A DNA stretch of 64,000 nucleotides from Leptolyngbya sp. PLA1 (GTDB taxonomy: Bacteria; Planctomycetota; Phycisphaerae; Phycisphaerales; UBA1924). The stretch covers positions 1-64,000 of the forward strand of contig QWIH01000004.1 in assembly GCA_021405315.1 (NCBI GenBank). Direction: 5' to 3'. Position numbers and translations under genes: made by a program. The notes below the pieces were generated by a model. The model made no database searches, had not been told where the DNA came from, and worked only from the letters and a program-made list of their open reading frames with translations. Positions 1 to 9,613 of the stretch are shown here, piece by piece (position 1 is the first letter of the stretch; every line of letters starts with the position of its first letter).

Positions 1-1651
1 CGCCGCCGCTCCGGGCGGGTGTGCCGGCGCCGGTGGTGGGAGGCGGCGCGCCGGGTGGGGCCGTGGCCTCGGGCGCGTCGGGTACGACCTGCCCCTCGGG
101 GCTGATGGTGTAGCCGATGGCGGCGAGGGCCTCGTTCTTCCACGGCTCGCTCAGCACCTCGCCCGGCGCGGGCTCGCGCACGAGCACGGCATCGCCCTCC
201 GAGAGGCCCCCCTTCACCTCCGCCAGCAGATCGGAGCGTCGGCCCACGCGCACCGGGGTACGGGCAAACTTGCTGCCCTTGGGTGTGTAGACGAACTGCA
301 CGGGGCCATCGCTGAAGACGGCCTGGACCGGCACGGAGAGCGCGTCGGTGACCCGGTCGAGGATGATCCGGCCCTCGCAGCGCATTGCCGGCTTGAGGTC
401 CTTGCGATCCGTCTGGAGCGCAACCCGCACGGTGTACTCGCGCAGGTTGGGGTCGCGCCACCCGCCCGTCTCGGCCATCACGCCGATGCTCTCGACGGTG
501 CCGTTGAAGACCGCGCCGCCCGCGGCGTCGACGCGGACAGACACCGTCTGGCCCGCGCGAATCCGGCCCGCCAGGCTCTCGGAAACCTTGACCGCCGCGA
601 CCATCATCGACGTGTCCGGCAAAATCATGAGCAACTGGTTCGGGTAGACCTGCTGGCCGATCTGCAGCGGCCCCTCGCCACGCCCGCCCCACATGGACCG
701 CTCCATCGAACTCGCGTAGACGACCAGGCCGTCGGAAGGCGCCACGATGGAGGCGTTCGCGTGGTCGGCCTTGAGCTTGTTCAGGCGGTTCTCGATGATC
801 GCGACCTGCGAGCGCTGGTTGCTGCGCTGCGCGTCCTTGTTGGCAAGCTCGATCACGTTGTTGATCTTCACTCGCTCGAGCTCGGCCCGCGCCTCGTCCA
901 CGTCGCTCTGCTTGCTCTTGCGCTCCTTCTCGTACTCGTACACCTCGAAGACCTGGCGGCTGACGGTCGCCGTGCGGTACGCGGCGATCGCCTCGATGTA
1001 CGCCACCTCGTCCCGGTCGCACTCGTCCTTGCTGATGAACTCTTCCTCGAGCAGTTCCTGGCTCCGGAGGTACTTCTTGGCGATGCGCTCCACCTCGAGC
1101 ACGCTCTTGTCGATCATCAGGTCCAGTTCCTGACGCTTCTTCTTGATGTCTCCCTCGGCCCACTGGCGCAGCGCCAGCTCCGCGAGTTCCACCTTGAGCT
1201 CCGCCTGGCGCACCTTCGAGGCGTTGTCGATCTCCTGGATCTGGTACGCACTCTCCGCCGCGATGCGCTGCGCATCCCCCGACTTGAACCTCAGGTTCTC
1301 TTCGTCCACCTTCTGCTGGATCGTCTCCGCGTTCAACTGGACCAGCACGTCGCCCTTCTTGGCCCAGGAGCCCTCCGCCATGATCTGCACGATGGTCGAT
1401 TCCTGATCCAGCGGGTTCCGGACTTCGATCTTGTCCTTGGCCTCCAGCTCTCCGTTGGCGACCGTCGAGACTTCGAAGCTGGTCCGCTTGGCGACGGCGC
1501 GGTCCGCGGTGAGCGCCCCGGCGGCGGGCGGCTTGGGCTCCTGCGACCTCAGTGCGACCAGTCCGCCCGCGGTCAGGCACAGCGCGAGCGCCACGCTGAC
1601 ACGAACGGTCCGGGAGACGCCGCCCTGGCTTCGGCTGGTGGTCTGTGGCAC
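1..1651 (-). CDS. HlyD-type efflux adaptor (membrane fusion protein), 3' end outside window
   Basis: This is the periplasmic adaptor of a tripartite efflux or secretion pump, linking an inner-membrane transporter to an outer-membrane channel. About 550 codons are visible and the frame stays open to the window edge. The start is GTG at 1651, preceded by an AGGAG about 7 nt upstream. Reading inward there is an N-terminal hydrophobic segment (VALALCLTAGGLVAL), a lipoyl-like half (VANGELEAKDKIEVRNP), a long charged coiled-coil hairpin (roughly residues 110-250), the returning half (IVAPSDGLVVYA) and beta-barrel segments. The visible C-terminus is rich in Pro, Gly and Ala. The transporter partner is probably downstream, beyond base 1. 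The family is clear but the substrate is unknown. Confidence 0.85.
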   Translation of the reverse strand, partial: MPQTTSRSQGGVSRTVRVSVALALCLTAGGLVALRSQEPKPPAAGALTADRAVAKRTSFEVSTVANGELEAKDKIEVRNPLDQESTIVQIMAEGSWAKKGDVLVQLNAETIQQKVDEENLRFKSGDAQRIAAESAYQIQEIDNASKVRQAELKVELAELALRQWAEGDIKKKRQELDLMIDKSVLEVERIAKKYLRSQELLEEEFISKDECDRDEVAYIEAIAAYRTATVSRQVFEVYEYEKERKSKQSDVDEARAELERVKINNVIELANKDAQRSNQRSQVAIIENRLNKLKADHANASIVAPSDGLVVYASSMERSMWGGRGEGPLQIGQQVYPNQLLMILPDTSMMVAAVKVSESLAGRIRAGQTVSVRVDAAGGAVFNGTVESIGVMAETGGWRDPNLREYTVRVALQTDRKDLKPAMRCEGRIILDRVTDALSVPVQAVFSDGPVQFVYTPKGSKFARTPVRVGRRSDLLAEVKGGLSEGDAVLVREPAPGEVLSEPWKNEALAAIGYTISPEGQVVPDAPEATAPPGAPPPTTGAGTPARSGG

Positions 1652-1747
1652 AACGCGCTCCTGGAATGGGGACACCGGCCGCTCAAGGGTCTACCGCCCC
1701 CTCGTCGGCCGGTTACTTATTCTAGTCGGAGGGCCCGCGCCACCCCA

Positions 1748-1753
1748 TACCCT
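1748..1753 (+). promoter_or_regulatory. TACCCT -10-like hexamer, leaderless type
   Basis: TACCCT lies 7 nt before the ATG at 1761. No good Shine-Dalgarno sequence is present between them. The spacing would start the transcript at or next to the start codon. Confidence 0.45.
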
Positions 1754-1760
1754 CTCAGAG

Positions 1761-2480
1761 ATGACGCAGGGACTCCGATCCGTCGCAAACGGGCGCGGGC
1801 TGGTGCTCGTGGTCGCCGCCCCACTTGAAGCCGGGGCGGTCCTCGCGGGACTCGCCCGTCCCGATCTGGCATCGCCCGTTCCGTGGTCCAGGCTCGATCT
1901 GGGGCACGGGGTCTCGCTGATCACCACGGGGGTTGGGAAGGCAGCAGCGGCCGGGGCGTGCGGAGCACTGCTCCGCCCTCAGGACGGGGTTGTGCTGAAT
2001 GTGGGCGTGGCAGGCACCCTGCCCGGGACGGGCCTGAGGCTGGGCGCCGTGGTCGCGGCGAGCACGTCCGTATTCGCCGATGAAGGGGTGGAAACGCCGG
2101 AGGGATTCGTTGACATCGCGGCTGCGGGGTTCCCGCCGGGAGATGTCCCGGGGGTGGCCATGCCCTGCCATGCCGGGGTCGTCGACGCATTGAGGCCTGT
2201 CGCCGATGCCGTGGCGCCCATCGCAACGGTTTCGACCTGCTCGGGCACGGACGTTCTGGCACGCGAGATCGAGAGGCGGACGGGCGCCGTGGCCGAGGGG
2301 ATGGAGGGTGCCGCGGTAGTGCTGGTCTGCCGCAGGCTCGGCGTTCCCGCGGGCGAACTGCGGGTGATCAGCAACACGACGGGTGATCGCGCCTCGCAGG
2401 TGTGGGACATGCCCGGCGCACTCGCGGTCCTCTCACGGGTTATTGGACTTCTCTCCCTCGGATGGCAGCGCGGGGTGTGA
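1761..2480 (+). CDS. mqnB: futalosine hydrolase
   Basis: This 239-residue protein hydrolyses futalosine to dehypoxanthine futalosine plus hypoxanthine in the alternative (futalosine) menaquinone pathway. It belongs to the nucleoside phosphorylase/hydrolase (PNP/MTAN) fold. Visible motifs are TTGVGKAAAA and NVGVAGTLPG in the first half, STCSGTD (about 156-162), MEGAAVVLVC (about 180) and ISNTTGDR near the end. The Glu in MEGAA is the ribose-binding residue of the family. The ATG at 1761 is chosen because longer in-frame extensions run through the divergent efflux promoter region. No other mqn gene is in the window. A generic 5'-methylthioadenosine nucleosidase is less likely because of the STCSGTD motif. 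Confidence 0.85.
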   Translation: MTQGLRSVANGRGLVLVVAAPLEAGAVLAGLARPDLASPVPWSRLDLGHGVSLITTGVGKAAAAGACGALLRPQDGVVLNVGVAGTLPGTGLRLGAVVAASTSVFADEGVETPEGFVDIAAAGFPPGDVPGVAMPCHAGVVDALRPVADAVAPIATVSTCSGTDVLAREIERRTGAVAEGMEGAAVVLVCRRLGVPAGELRVISNTTGDRASQVWDMPGALAVLSRVIGLLSLGWQRGV

Positions 2481-2603
2481 GGGTGGCGCCGGGAGGTTCG
2501 AGGCGGGGGTCCGGATCGTCCACGCGGACCTGAAGGGCCGCGCCGTTGGCACCGATCTTCGGCGAGATGCCCGCTCGAAGCGGGACTCGCCGGAACCTCC
2601 CTG

Positions 2604-3854
2604 ATGAAGAGCTCCGCATTCAGTGGATTCAGCAGTCTGTCAAAGCTGCTCGCCTCGCCCCTGGGCGGGAAGAACGCGCCGCAGGTGTCGCCCATCGGGG
2701 TCGACTTCGGCGTCGGCTCGCTGAAGCTGGTGCAGGCTGGCGGCGCCTCGGGCTCGGAGCTCGTCGGCGTCGCGGGGGTGGAAACGCCGCCCGAGTTGCA
2801 CGGCGACCATAACGCGAGGTTGAAGTTCCAGCTCGCGCAGCTCCCCCGGCTCATGAAGGAAGGCGGCTTCAAGGGCCGTCGAGTGATCTGCGCCATCCCC
2901 AACTGGCGGGTCATGTGCAAGCACCTGCAGGTCAGCCGCGTAGACGGCGTGCCGCTCACGGTGCTGATCGAAAGCGCCATGCCCGCGCAGCTTGGGTGCG
3001 ACCCGCTCTCGGTGCTGCACCGAGACGTGGAGGTGGGGGTCGTCAACGGCCGCACCGAGGTCATCGTCATCGCCTCACCGCGGGAGTTCATCGACCGCCT
3101 CGTGCGCGGGCTGACCAGCGCCAAGCTCGAGCCCGTGGGCATGCACAGCGAGTTCACGTCCACGCTCCGGGCGTTCGACGGCATTCACCGCCGCGACAAG
3201 GACATGGACTACAACACGCTCTACCTCGACATCGGTGCCGGGACCACCAACGTCATGATCGCCCACGGCACCGGGCTTGCGTTTGCGCGGGTCATCGGCG
3301 TCGGCGGGCTGCAGATCGACCGGGCCATCGCGCAGTCGTGCGGATGCTCGACGGCGGAGGCGCACGCGAAGCGTCTTGCCCTGGGCCTGACCGCCCCGCC
3401 TCCACCAAGGCCCGTGGCGGCCGCGCCGGACTCCGGCGGGATCGCCGGCGTGGTCGATCCGACGGCGGAGCGCCGCGTGACCGTCCCTCCCCAGCTCCCC
3501 GGTCTCTCTCCCGAGGTCACGTCACAGGCCGCGTCCGCGGTAGTGCCGGAAGGCAGCAACGCCGACGAGGCGCTGGAGATCCTGGCGGACGAGGTGCAGA
3601 TGTGCCTGCGTTATCACGCCTCGCAGCACCCCGCCCGCCGCGTGGACCGCGTGATCTTTGTCGGCGGGGAGGCCAGACAGCGGGGCCTGTGCCAGCATCT
3701 GGCGCGGGTCCTGAAGCTGCCGGGCTTCATGGCCGATCCCCTGTCCCGGCTGACAAGGCGGGGCGGAGAGCCCTGCCCGGGCGTGGACCTCAGCCAGCCT
3801 CAGCCCGCCTGGGCCGTGGCGATGGGCCTGTGCATGAGCCCGACGGACCTGTGA
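2604..3854 (+). CDS. pilM: type IV pilus assembly protein PilM
   Basis: This is a 416-residue actin-like ATPase of the pilus alignment subcomplex. It sits on the cytoplasmic face and binds the N-terminal tail of PilN. Actin-fold phosphate motifs are visible as GVDFGVGSLKLVQ near residue 35 and DIGAGTTNVMIAHG near residue 210. A DRVIFVGGEARQRGL segment near residue 350 matches the adenosine loop. A Pro/Ala-rich stretch at about 255-300 is a likely linker insertion. It is the first gene of a five-gene plus-strand operon, with the next gene 10 bp on. It begins 123 bp after the futalosine hydrolase gene. Confidence 0.9.
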   Translation: MKSSAFSGFSSLSKLLASPLGGKNAPQVSPIGVDFGVGSLKLVQAGGASGSELVGVAGVETPPELHGDHNARLKFQLAQLPRLMKEGGFKGRRVICAIPNWRVMCKHLQVSRVDGVPLTVLIESAMPAQLGCDPLSVLHRDVEVGVVNGRTEVIVIASPREFIDRLVRGLTSAKLEPVGMHSEFTSTLRAFDGIHRRDKDMDYNTLYLDIGAGTTNVMIAHGTGLAFARVIGVGGLQIDRAIAQSCGCSTAEAHAKRLALGLTAPPPPRPVAAAPDSGGIAGVVDPTAERRVTVPPQLPGLSPEVTSQAASAVVPEGSNADEALEILADEVQMCLRYHASQHPARRVDRVIFVGGEARQRGLCQHLARVLKLPGFMADPLSRLTRRGGEPCPGVDLSQPQPAWAVAMGLCMSPTDL

Positions 3855-3864
3855 GGAGTGGAGC

Positions 3865-4710
3865 ATGGCGAACCCGTTCGCGAACCCAACCCCGGCGCCG
3901 AACAGCTTTCTCCCCGAGGAGTACGTGCGTGCCCGCGCGGACTCGCGGGCGAACATCCTCACGCTCTCTCTCTTTGCCGTAACCCTCGCGTGCGTGCTCG
4001 GCGCCTTCGTGGTGACCAAGACGACCGTGCAGGGCGTGCAGGAGCGAAAGTCGCGCGTGAACGAGTCCTTCGAGCTCGCGGGCGCGAAGATCACGCAGCT
4101 CAAGAGCCTGGAATCGCAGCAGGCCCAGATGCTGGAGAAGGCGGAGCTCACCAGCGCGCTCATCGAGAAGGTGCCGCGGTGGGCCGTGCTCGGCGAGATC
4201 GCCCTGCGCGTCCCGGAGGGCACCAAGCTCGAGTTGCTGCAGATCAAGAGCACGCGCATCGAGCCCCCCAAGCCCCCGCCCCCCACCAAGAACGCCCCGG
4301 CGGTCAAGTCCCTCACCGGCAAGGTCGCCGACGCCGTGAAGGGCGGCAAGCCCTCGGCGGAGCCCGAGAAGCCCAAGCCCGCCCCCGCCCGCTTCGAGTA
4401 CGCCCTCACCCTCGAGGGCACCGCCTCCAACAACAACGACGTGGCAGACTTCCTCGCCTCTCTCAAGCGCAGCCCCGTGATGGACAAGGTCGAGATGCCC
4501 TACATCCGCGAACAGCGCGACGGGGACCGCGAAGTGCGGAAGTTCCAGATCACCGCGACCATCCGCCCCAGCCTGGACACCGCGACGCTCTCGGACTCGC
4601 TCCGCAGGCTCGTCGCGCAGCGGTCCTCTGAAGTGCTGGGCGAGAACCCCAGCGCCGTCGCCGGCGCCGCCGAACCCACCAGCCCCTCGACCGGCAACCC
4701 CAAGGAGTGA
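3865..4710 (+). CDS. pilN: PilN-like inner-membrane assembly protein
   Basis: This 281-residue bitopic membrane protein fits PilN by its position between pilM and pilO and by its architecture. It has a short cytoplasmic N-terminus containing NSFLPEEYVRAR (PilM-binding-like), one transmembrane helix at about 30-52, then a coiled coil and a periplasmic ferredoxin-like domain. A Lys/Pro-rich insertion sits around 130-175 (PPKPPPPTKN), and the C-terminus is Pro/Ser-rich. GAGGAG precedes the ATG by about 6 nt. The role is inferred mainly from gene order, because PilN sequences diverge strongly. Confidence 0.8.
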   Translation: MANPFANPTPAPNSFLPEEYVRARADSRANILTLSLFAVTLACVLGAFVVTKTTVQGVQERKSRVNESFELAGAKITQLKSLESQQAQMLEKAELTSALIEKVPRWAVLGEIALRVPEGTKLELLQIKSTRIEPPKPPPPTKNAPAVKSLTGKVADAVKGGKPSAEPEKPKPAPARFEYALTLEGTASNNNDVADFLASLKRSPVMDKVEMPYIREQRDGDREVRKFQITATIRPSLDTATLSDSLRRLVAQRSSEVLGENPSAVAGAAEPTSPSTGNPKE

Positions 4711-4713
4711 CCC

Positions 4714-5292
4714 ATGGCAGGCTTTGGACTTCGTGCCGCGATCGTGAGCCTGGTGGTCGTCGGGCTGCCCGTCTCCAGCTACTTCCTCGTGTTCAGGCCC
4801 ACCAACGTCAAGCTGAAGCGCGACGTCGCCGAGTGCGAGCAGAAGGAGAAGTACCTCGCCAAGCTCGACGAGCTGGCCTCCCGCGACACCGACCTCGCCA
4901 AGGCGAACGAGGAGATCGCCCGGTCGATCAAGACGATCGAGGCGCGTCTCCCCAGCGGCAAGGACATGGACGCGCTCGTGAGGCAGGTGAGCGACCTCGC
5001 CGTCGCCTCCGGCCTCAAGAGCCCCGCCATCAAGTCCGGCAAGCCCCTGCCCGCGGCGATGTACATGGAGCAACCCCTGGAGATGGAAGTCTCGGGCGGG
5101 TTCATGGGCTTCTGGGCGTTCATCGCCCAGGTCGAGAAGCTGCCGCGCATCACGCGCGTGCACGACCTGAAGGTCACCGCGGTCGGGCGCGACGACGTGG
5201 AGATGCGGGCAGAGTTCACGCTCAGCATCTACTTCCAGGATGATCGCGTGGCGGTGGTTGACACGCCCAAGGTCGACGGAGGCCGGCAATGA
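4714..5292 (+). CDS. pilO: PilO-like inner-membrane assembly protein
   Basis: This 192-residue protein has one N-terminal transmembrane helix (AAIVSLVVVGLPVSSYFLVF), a coiled coil at about 30-75 and a periplasmic domain with the PilO-like segment LEMEVSGGFMGFWAFIAQVEKLPRI. It is expected to pair with the PilN-like protein in the alignment complex. AAGGAG lies 7 nt before the ATG. The 3' end overlaps the next gene by 4 bp (ATGA), so the two are probably translationally coupled. Confidence 0.85.
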   Translation: MAGFGLRAAIVSLVVVGLPVSSYFLVFRPTNVKLKRDVAECEQKEKYLAKLDELASRDTDLAKANEEIARSIKTIEARLPSGKDMDALVRQVSDLAVASGLKSPAIKSGKPLPAAMYMEQPLEMEVSGGFMGFWAFIAQVEKLPRITRVHDLKVTAVGRDDVEMRAEFTLSIYFQDDRVAVVDTPKVDGGRQ

Positions 5293-5990
5293 ACAACGAC
5301 TCGAACCAGCTCGCCCCCAGCGCCGCGTCCAAGGCCCCGCCCCTCCCCGGGCTTTCGCCCGAGGAACTCGCTGCACACCGGCCGAAGCGCACGCTGCCCG
5401 CCCAGACCATCATCCTGCTCCTGGTGCTCTCGGTCAGCGCGGGCTCCCTCGCCTGGATGCGCCGCGAGGGCACCCGCGTGGGCGTGACATTCACCGACCT
5501 CAAGGTTGATTACGCCGAGCCGAACGCCGAGAAGGCCCGCACGTACGAGCGGATCATGACCGACCTGGCGCGGCTGCAGTCCCCGCTGGACGTGGCGCTC
5601 AAGGACCTTGGCCGCTCTCCCTTCATGATGGTCAATCAGCAGGCGGCGATCGTGGACCCCGGCGACGGCTCGCTGAGCATGCCGACGCCGGAAGAGCGCG
5701 AGGCCGCGGAGGCCGCCGCACGCGCCGAGGCACGGCGCCAGGAACTGCTGAACTCGCTGCAGGCGATGAAGCTCCACAGCGTGATGTCGGGCTCCACACC
5801 GCTGGCGCGCATCGACGACCAGGTCGTGCGCGTGGGCGACCAGGTCGGGGGCTTCGTCGTCACGGGAATCGAGGGGCGCGTCGTGGCGCTGGAGGCCGAC
5901 GGCATGGCGTTCACCCTGTCGATGGAGAACACCACGGGTCCCAAGCGTGCGCCGGTGCGGGTGCAGAAGCCGGCCCCGCGCCGCCCCTGA
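5289..5990 (+). CDS. PilP/GspC-like inner-membrane protein
   Basis: This 233-residue protein has one transmembrane segment (TIILLLVLSVSAGSLAWM, about 39-56), an Ala/Glu-rich helix at about 135-155 and a C-terminal beta domain. The last domain (LHSVMSGSTPLARIDDQVVRVGD, then VVTGIEGRVVALE) resembles the homology region that PilP and GspC use to contact the secretin. Position after pilM-N-O fits a PilP-equivalent, but it lacks an obvious lipobox and is anchored by a transmembrane helix, as in GspC. GGAGG precedes the overlapping ATG. Confidence 0.65.
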   Translation: MNNDSNQLAPSAASKAPPLPGLSPEELAAHRPKRTLPAQTIILLLVLSVSAGSLAWMRREGTRVGVTFTDLKVDYAEPNAEKARTYERIMTDLARLQSPLDVALKDLGRSPFMMVNQQAAIVDPGDGSLSMPTPEEREAAEAAARAEARRQELLNSLQAMKLHSVMSGSTPLARIDDQVVRVGDQVGGFVVTGIEGRVVALEADGMAFTLSMENTTGPKRAPVRVQKPAPRRP

Positions 5991-6029
5991 CGCGCCGGCA
6001 CCGAACAGACATGATCCGGAGGCCCGGCA

Positions 6030-7901
6030 GTGGCGAAGTACAACATCGATGACATCCTGAACGAGCTGGGTGTCCAAGGCTCCGGAGACCAGCAGCCCGC
6101 GGCCCCGAAGCACCGCGTGGATCAGGCCGAGGCCGCGCTCGCGCCCGTCCCCGCGGTGCCCGCGCACCAACGGGCGGCCCCCCTCGCGACCAAGGGCGAC
6201 GACCTGGGACAGGTTCTCGTCGCGCAGGGCATCATCACCTCCGAACGCCTGACCGTGGCCCAGCAGGTCGTGAAGGCCTCGCCGGGCAAGAAGCTCGCGG
6301 ACGCCATCATCGAGCAGGGCGCGGACGAGATCGCGGTGCAGAAGGCCGCCGCCGAGATCGCGGGAATCCCCTTCGAGCGCATCGACTTCGACAAGGGCCT
6401 CGACGGCGGGTTCGACGGCAAGATGCTCCAGCGCCTCACCGGCGCGTTCTGCAAGCAGAATCAGATCATCCCGCTGCGGACCGAGGGCAACCGCGTCATC
6501 GTCGGGACCACCCAGCCGGAGAACGTCTTCCTCCTCGACGAGATCCGCACCGCGCTCGGCGTGCAGTCCGTGAAGATGGTCGCCATCCCCGCGTTCGACG
6601 TGCGGGGCGCGCTCGAAGTGCTTGGCGAGAAGCCCGAAGACACGGTCGACGTCAACCAGATTCTCGCGGAGGTGCAGGAGGGCGATGTCCAGGTCGACAA
6701 GCCCCAGAGCGAAGAGGTCGATACGGGCAAGGAAGCCTCTGACGGGCCGGTCATCCGCTATGTGAACCACATCATCCAGCTCGCCGTCCAGCAGGGGGCA
6801 AGCGATATCCACATCGAGCCGGGGGAGAGGAAGCTGAAGGTGCGGTTCCGCATCGACGGCGAGCTCTACGAGGTGCTGAACCCGCCGGTGGGCATGGCAT
6901 CCGCGATCACCAGTCGCCTGAAGATCATGGCGGGCATGGCCATCGACCAGCGCCGAATCCCGCAGGACGGGCGCATCCGTGCCGTCGTCGCCCAGCGGAA
7001 GGTCGACCTGCGCGTCTCGACGCTGCCCTGTGTCGGCGGCGAGAAGACCGTGATGCGAATCCTCAACGACAAGTCCATCTCCGTCAATCTCGACGATCTG
7101 GGCTTCGCCGAGGACACCCTCACGATCTGGAAGAAACAGATCGACTCTCCCCACGGCATCATCCTCGTCACGGGCCCGACCGGCAGCGGCAAGACGACGA
7201 CGCTCTATGCCTCGCTCCGCCAGCTCGACCGCAACAGCCTGAATATCTCCACCGTCGAGGACCCGGTGGAGTACTCCCTCGAGGGTGTGACCCAGACCCA
7301 GACGCACGAGAAGGCCGGCATGACCTTCGCCGTCGCCCTCAAGGCGCTGCTCCGACAGGACCCGGACGTGATCCTGCTGGGCGAGATCCGTGACATGGAG
7401 ACGGCCCTGACAGCGGTGCAGGCCTCGCTCACGGGCCACCTCGTGCTCAGCACCCTGCACACCAACGACGCGCCGGGCAGCGTGACGCGGCTGGTCAACA
7501 TCGGGCTGGAGCCCTTCCTGGTCGGCGCCGCGGTGAACGCGGTCCTCGCGCAGCGCCTCCTCCGCCGTCTCTGCACGCACTGCAAGAAGATGGGCAGGCC
7601 CTCCGAGGAGATGGCGGAGTTCCTGTCGCTCCACGGCTTCGGCAACGACGAGATGTGGCTGCCCGTGGGCTGCGACAAGTGCCGCAAGACCGGGTATTCG
7701 GGCCGCGTGGGCATCTACGAGCTGCTCGTCGTGGACGACCAGCTCCGCGACACCATCGCGGGCAATCCGAACGTCGCGGAGTTCCGTCGCACGTGCATCG
7801 AGCGCGGGATGGTCACGCTGCGTCAGGACGGCATGCGGAAGGTTGCCGCCGGCACCACCACCATGACCGAGGTGCTGCGCGTGACCGAGGGCACGCACTA
7901 G
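6030..7901 (+). CDS. GspE/PilB-family secretion or pilus extension ATPase (first copy)
   Basis: This is a 623-residue hexameric traffic ATPase that powers pilin or pseudopilin assembly. It has an N-terminal GspE/MshEN domain (about 50-200), a Walker A motif GPTGSGKTTT near 383, Asp-box and Walker B segments around LLGEIRD near 449, and the tetracysteine zinc site CTHC...CDKC (about 515-551). The start is GTG at 6030 with GGAGG about 8 nt upstream. It ends the pilM operon and meets a second ATPase gene tail to tail, with the two stop codons 2 bp apart. PilB versus GspE cannot be decided from sequence alone. Confidence 0.92.
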   Translation: MAKYNIDDILNELGVQGSGDQQPAAPKHRVDQAEAALAPVPAVPAHQRAAPLATKGDDLGQVLVAQGIITSERLTVAQQVVKASPGKKLADAIIEQGADEIAVQKAAAEIAGIPFERIDFDKGLDGGFDGKMLQRLTGAFCKQNQIIPLRTEGNRVIVGTTQPENVFLLDEIRTALGVQSVKMVAIPAFDVRGALEVLGEKPEDTVDVNQILAEVQEGDVQVDKPQSEEVDTGKEASDGPVIRYVNHIIQLAVQQGASDIHIEPGERKLKVRFRIDGELYEVLNPPVGMASAITSRLKIMAGMAIDQRRIPQDGRIRAVVAQRKVDLRVSTLPCVGGEKTVMRILNDKSISVNLDDLGFAEDTLTIWKKQIDSPHGIILVTGPTGSGKTTTLYASLRQLDRNSLNISTVEDPVEYSLEGVTQTQTHEKAGMTFAVALKALLRQDPDVILLGEIRDMETALTAVQASLTGHLVLSTLHTNDAPGSVTRLVNIGLEPFLVGAAVNAVLAQRLLRRLCTHCKKMGRPSEEMAEFLSLHGFGNDEMWLPVGCDKCRKTGYSGRVGIYELLVVDDQLRDTIAGNPNVAEFRRTCIERGMVTLRQDGMRKVAAGTTTMTEVLRVTEGTH

Positions 7902-7903
7902 TC

Positions 7904-9607
7904 TCAGTGGAGAACGCGGTAGACCTCGGCCTCGTCGGTGAGCCCGAGCCTCACCTTCGCCAGGGCGTCCTCGCGCATGGGCTGGAAGCCGTCGCGCTTG
8001 GCGGCGTCATAGAGCCTCACGGCGTCGGCCCGCTCGCCCGTCATCTTGCGCAGTTCGTCGGTCATGAGCATGATCTCGTACACCGCCAGGCGGCCCTTGT
8101 AGCCGGTGCCGAAGCAGGCCTCGCAGCGACCGGCGGTCCCGGCGCCCGTCCCGCCGCACACCGCGCAGGTCCGCCTCAACAGGCGTTGCGCCACGGTGGC
8201 GAGCAGGCTGCTGGTGATGAGGAATGGCTCGACGCCGATGTCGATGAGCCGCGTGATGGCGCTGGGAGCGTCGTTGGTGTGCAGGGTCGCGAGGACCAGG
8301 TGGCCGGTGAGAGAGGCCTGCACCGCGAGCTGCGCGGTCTCGTTGTCCCGGATCTCGCCGACGAGGATCACGTCCGGGTCCTGGCGCAGCAGGGCCCGGA
8401 GGCCCGTGGCGAAGGTCACCCCGCGCTTGGGGTTGACCTGCATCTGCGAGATCCCATCGAGGTGGTACTCGACCGGGTCCTCGATGGTCATGACGTTTCG
8501 GCTGGCGCGATCGATCCGCGAGAGCGCCGCGTAGAGCGTGGTCGTCTTGCCGCTGCCCGTCGGGCCCGTGACCAGGATGATGCCCGTGGGCCGCTCGACC
8601 AGGTCCAGCAGTTGCGTCTGCATGGGCCGCGTCATCCCGATCTCGTCCAGCGAGAGCTGCGTCGCGGTCTGGTCGAGCAGCCGCAGCACCAGCCGTTCGC
8701 CGTACACCGTCGGAATCGCGGAGAACCGGATATCCACCTTTCGGCTGCCGATCCGGACCGAGGTGTGGCCGTCCTGGGGAGAGTGCCGGTTGGCGATGTC
8801 CAGCTCGGTCATGACCTTCAGCCGCGACGAGATCGCCGGCGCGAGCGAGGCGGGCGGGGAGAACGCGTCCACCAGCATGCCGTCGATGCGGAACCGGATG
8901 AGCAGCTTGGTCTCCTGCGGGTGCACGTGGACGTCGCTGGCGCGCCGGCGCAGCGCCTCGAACAGGATCATGTTGACGAGGCGGATCACCGGCGTCTGCC
9001 TGGCGAGCTGCAGCAGGTCCGTCGCCTGGCCCGCGGCTCCCGCGGCGGAGGCGATGGCCCGCTCGTCCAGCGGCATCTCTTCGATGATCTCGGTCACCAG
9101 GTCCTGGCGCTGCTCGTACCCCCGGTTGATGAGGTTCGCCACGCCCGCGCGGGGCGACAGGACGAGCTTCACCGGCATCCCAAGCAGGTCCTCGACCATC
9201 TGGAACGCCGCGGGCTGCAGCGGCTGCGCCGTCGCGATCGTCATCCGCTGCCCGTCGGATTCCAGGCCCGCCACCAGCCGCCCGCGCGCCAGGTCGGGGG
9301 GCACCACTTCGTAGAACCTCGTCGCGGACTCATGCCCCTTGGGCTCGGGCACGAACTCCAGCCCCGTCCGGCGGCTCAGCGCCTCCAGCGCCTGGTGCTC
9401 ATCGGTCGCGAGCAGTTGCAGCATCACGTCCCACGGCTCTTCGTCCGACCCTTCGATCGCGGGGAACTGCCGTATCTGGTCCGGGCTCAGCGAGAGTGGG
9501 CCCAGAAGGCCGGAAATCCGCGCAAGCTCCCCGCCGCTCGGGCCCGTGGGCGCCTTGGGAGCCTGTGCGGCTCGCTTCGCGAGGGGGTTGAGGCGGCTGC
9601 TGGTCAT
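7904..9607 (-). CDS. GspE/PilB-family ATPase (second copy)
   Basis: This 567-residue traffic ATPase is paralogous to the one at 6030-7901. It has an N-terminal MshEN-like domain, the segment SDVHVHPQETKLLIRFRIDG, Walker A GPTGSGKTTT near residue 347, Walker B ILVGEIRD and a CAVC...CEAC zinc site near 478-498. It starts 6 bp after the secretin stop, so the two are co-transcribed. The glycine-rich spacer between the two cysteine pairs differs from the first copy. The two ATPases may serve different filaments, or one may replace the retraction ATPase, since no PilT signature is seen here. Confidence 0.92.
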   Translation of the reverse strand: MTSSRLNPLAKRAAQAPKAPTGPSGGELARISGLLGPLSLSPDQIRQFPAIEGSDEEPWDVMLQLLATDEHQALEALSRRTGLEFVPEPKGHESATRFYEVVPPDLARGRLVAGLESDGQRMTIATAQPLQPAAFQMVEDLLGMPVKLVLSPRAGVANLINRGYEQRQDLVTEIIEEMPLDERAIASAAGAAGQATDLLQLARQTPVIRLVNMILFEALRRRASDVHVHPQETKLLIRFRIDGMLVDAFSPPASLAPAISSRLKVMTELDIANRHSPQDGHTSVRIGSRKVDIRFSAIPTVYGERLVLRLLDQTATQLSLDEIGMTRPMQTQLLDLVERPTGIILVTGPTGSGKTTTLYAALSRIDRASRNVMTIEDPVEYHLDGISQMQVNPKRGVTFATGLRALLRQDPDVILVGEIRDNETAQLAVQASLTGHLVLATLHTNDAPSAITRLIDIGVEPFLITSSLLATVAQRLLRRTCAVCGGTGAGTAGRCEACFGTGYKGRLAVYEIMLMTDELRKMTGERADAVRLYDAAKRDGFQPMREDALAKVRLGLTDEAEVYRVLH

Positions 9608-9613
9608 GCGGCG

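Noticed and set aside
5229-7898. An 889-codon minus-strand open frame
   Set aside because: It is antisense to pilP-like and gspE/pilB genes, is His/Asp/Leu-biased as expected of a shadow frame, and has no recognisable domain.
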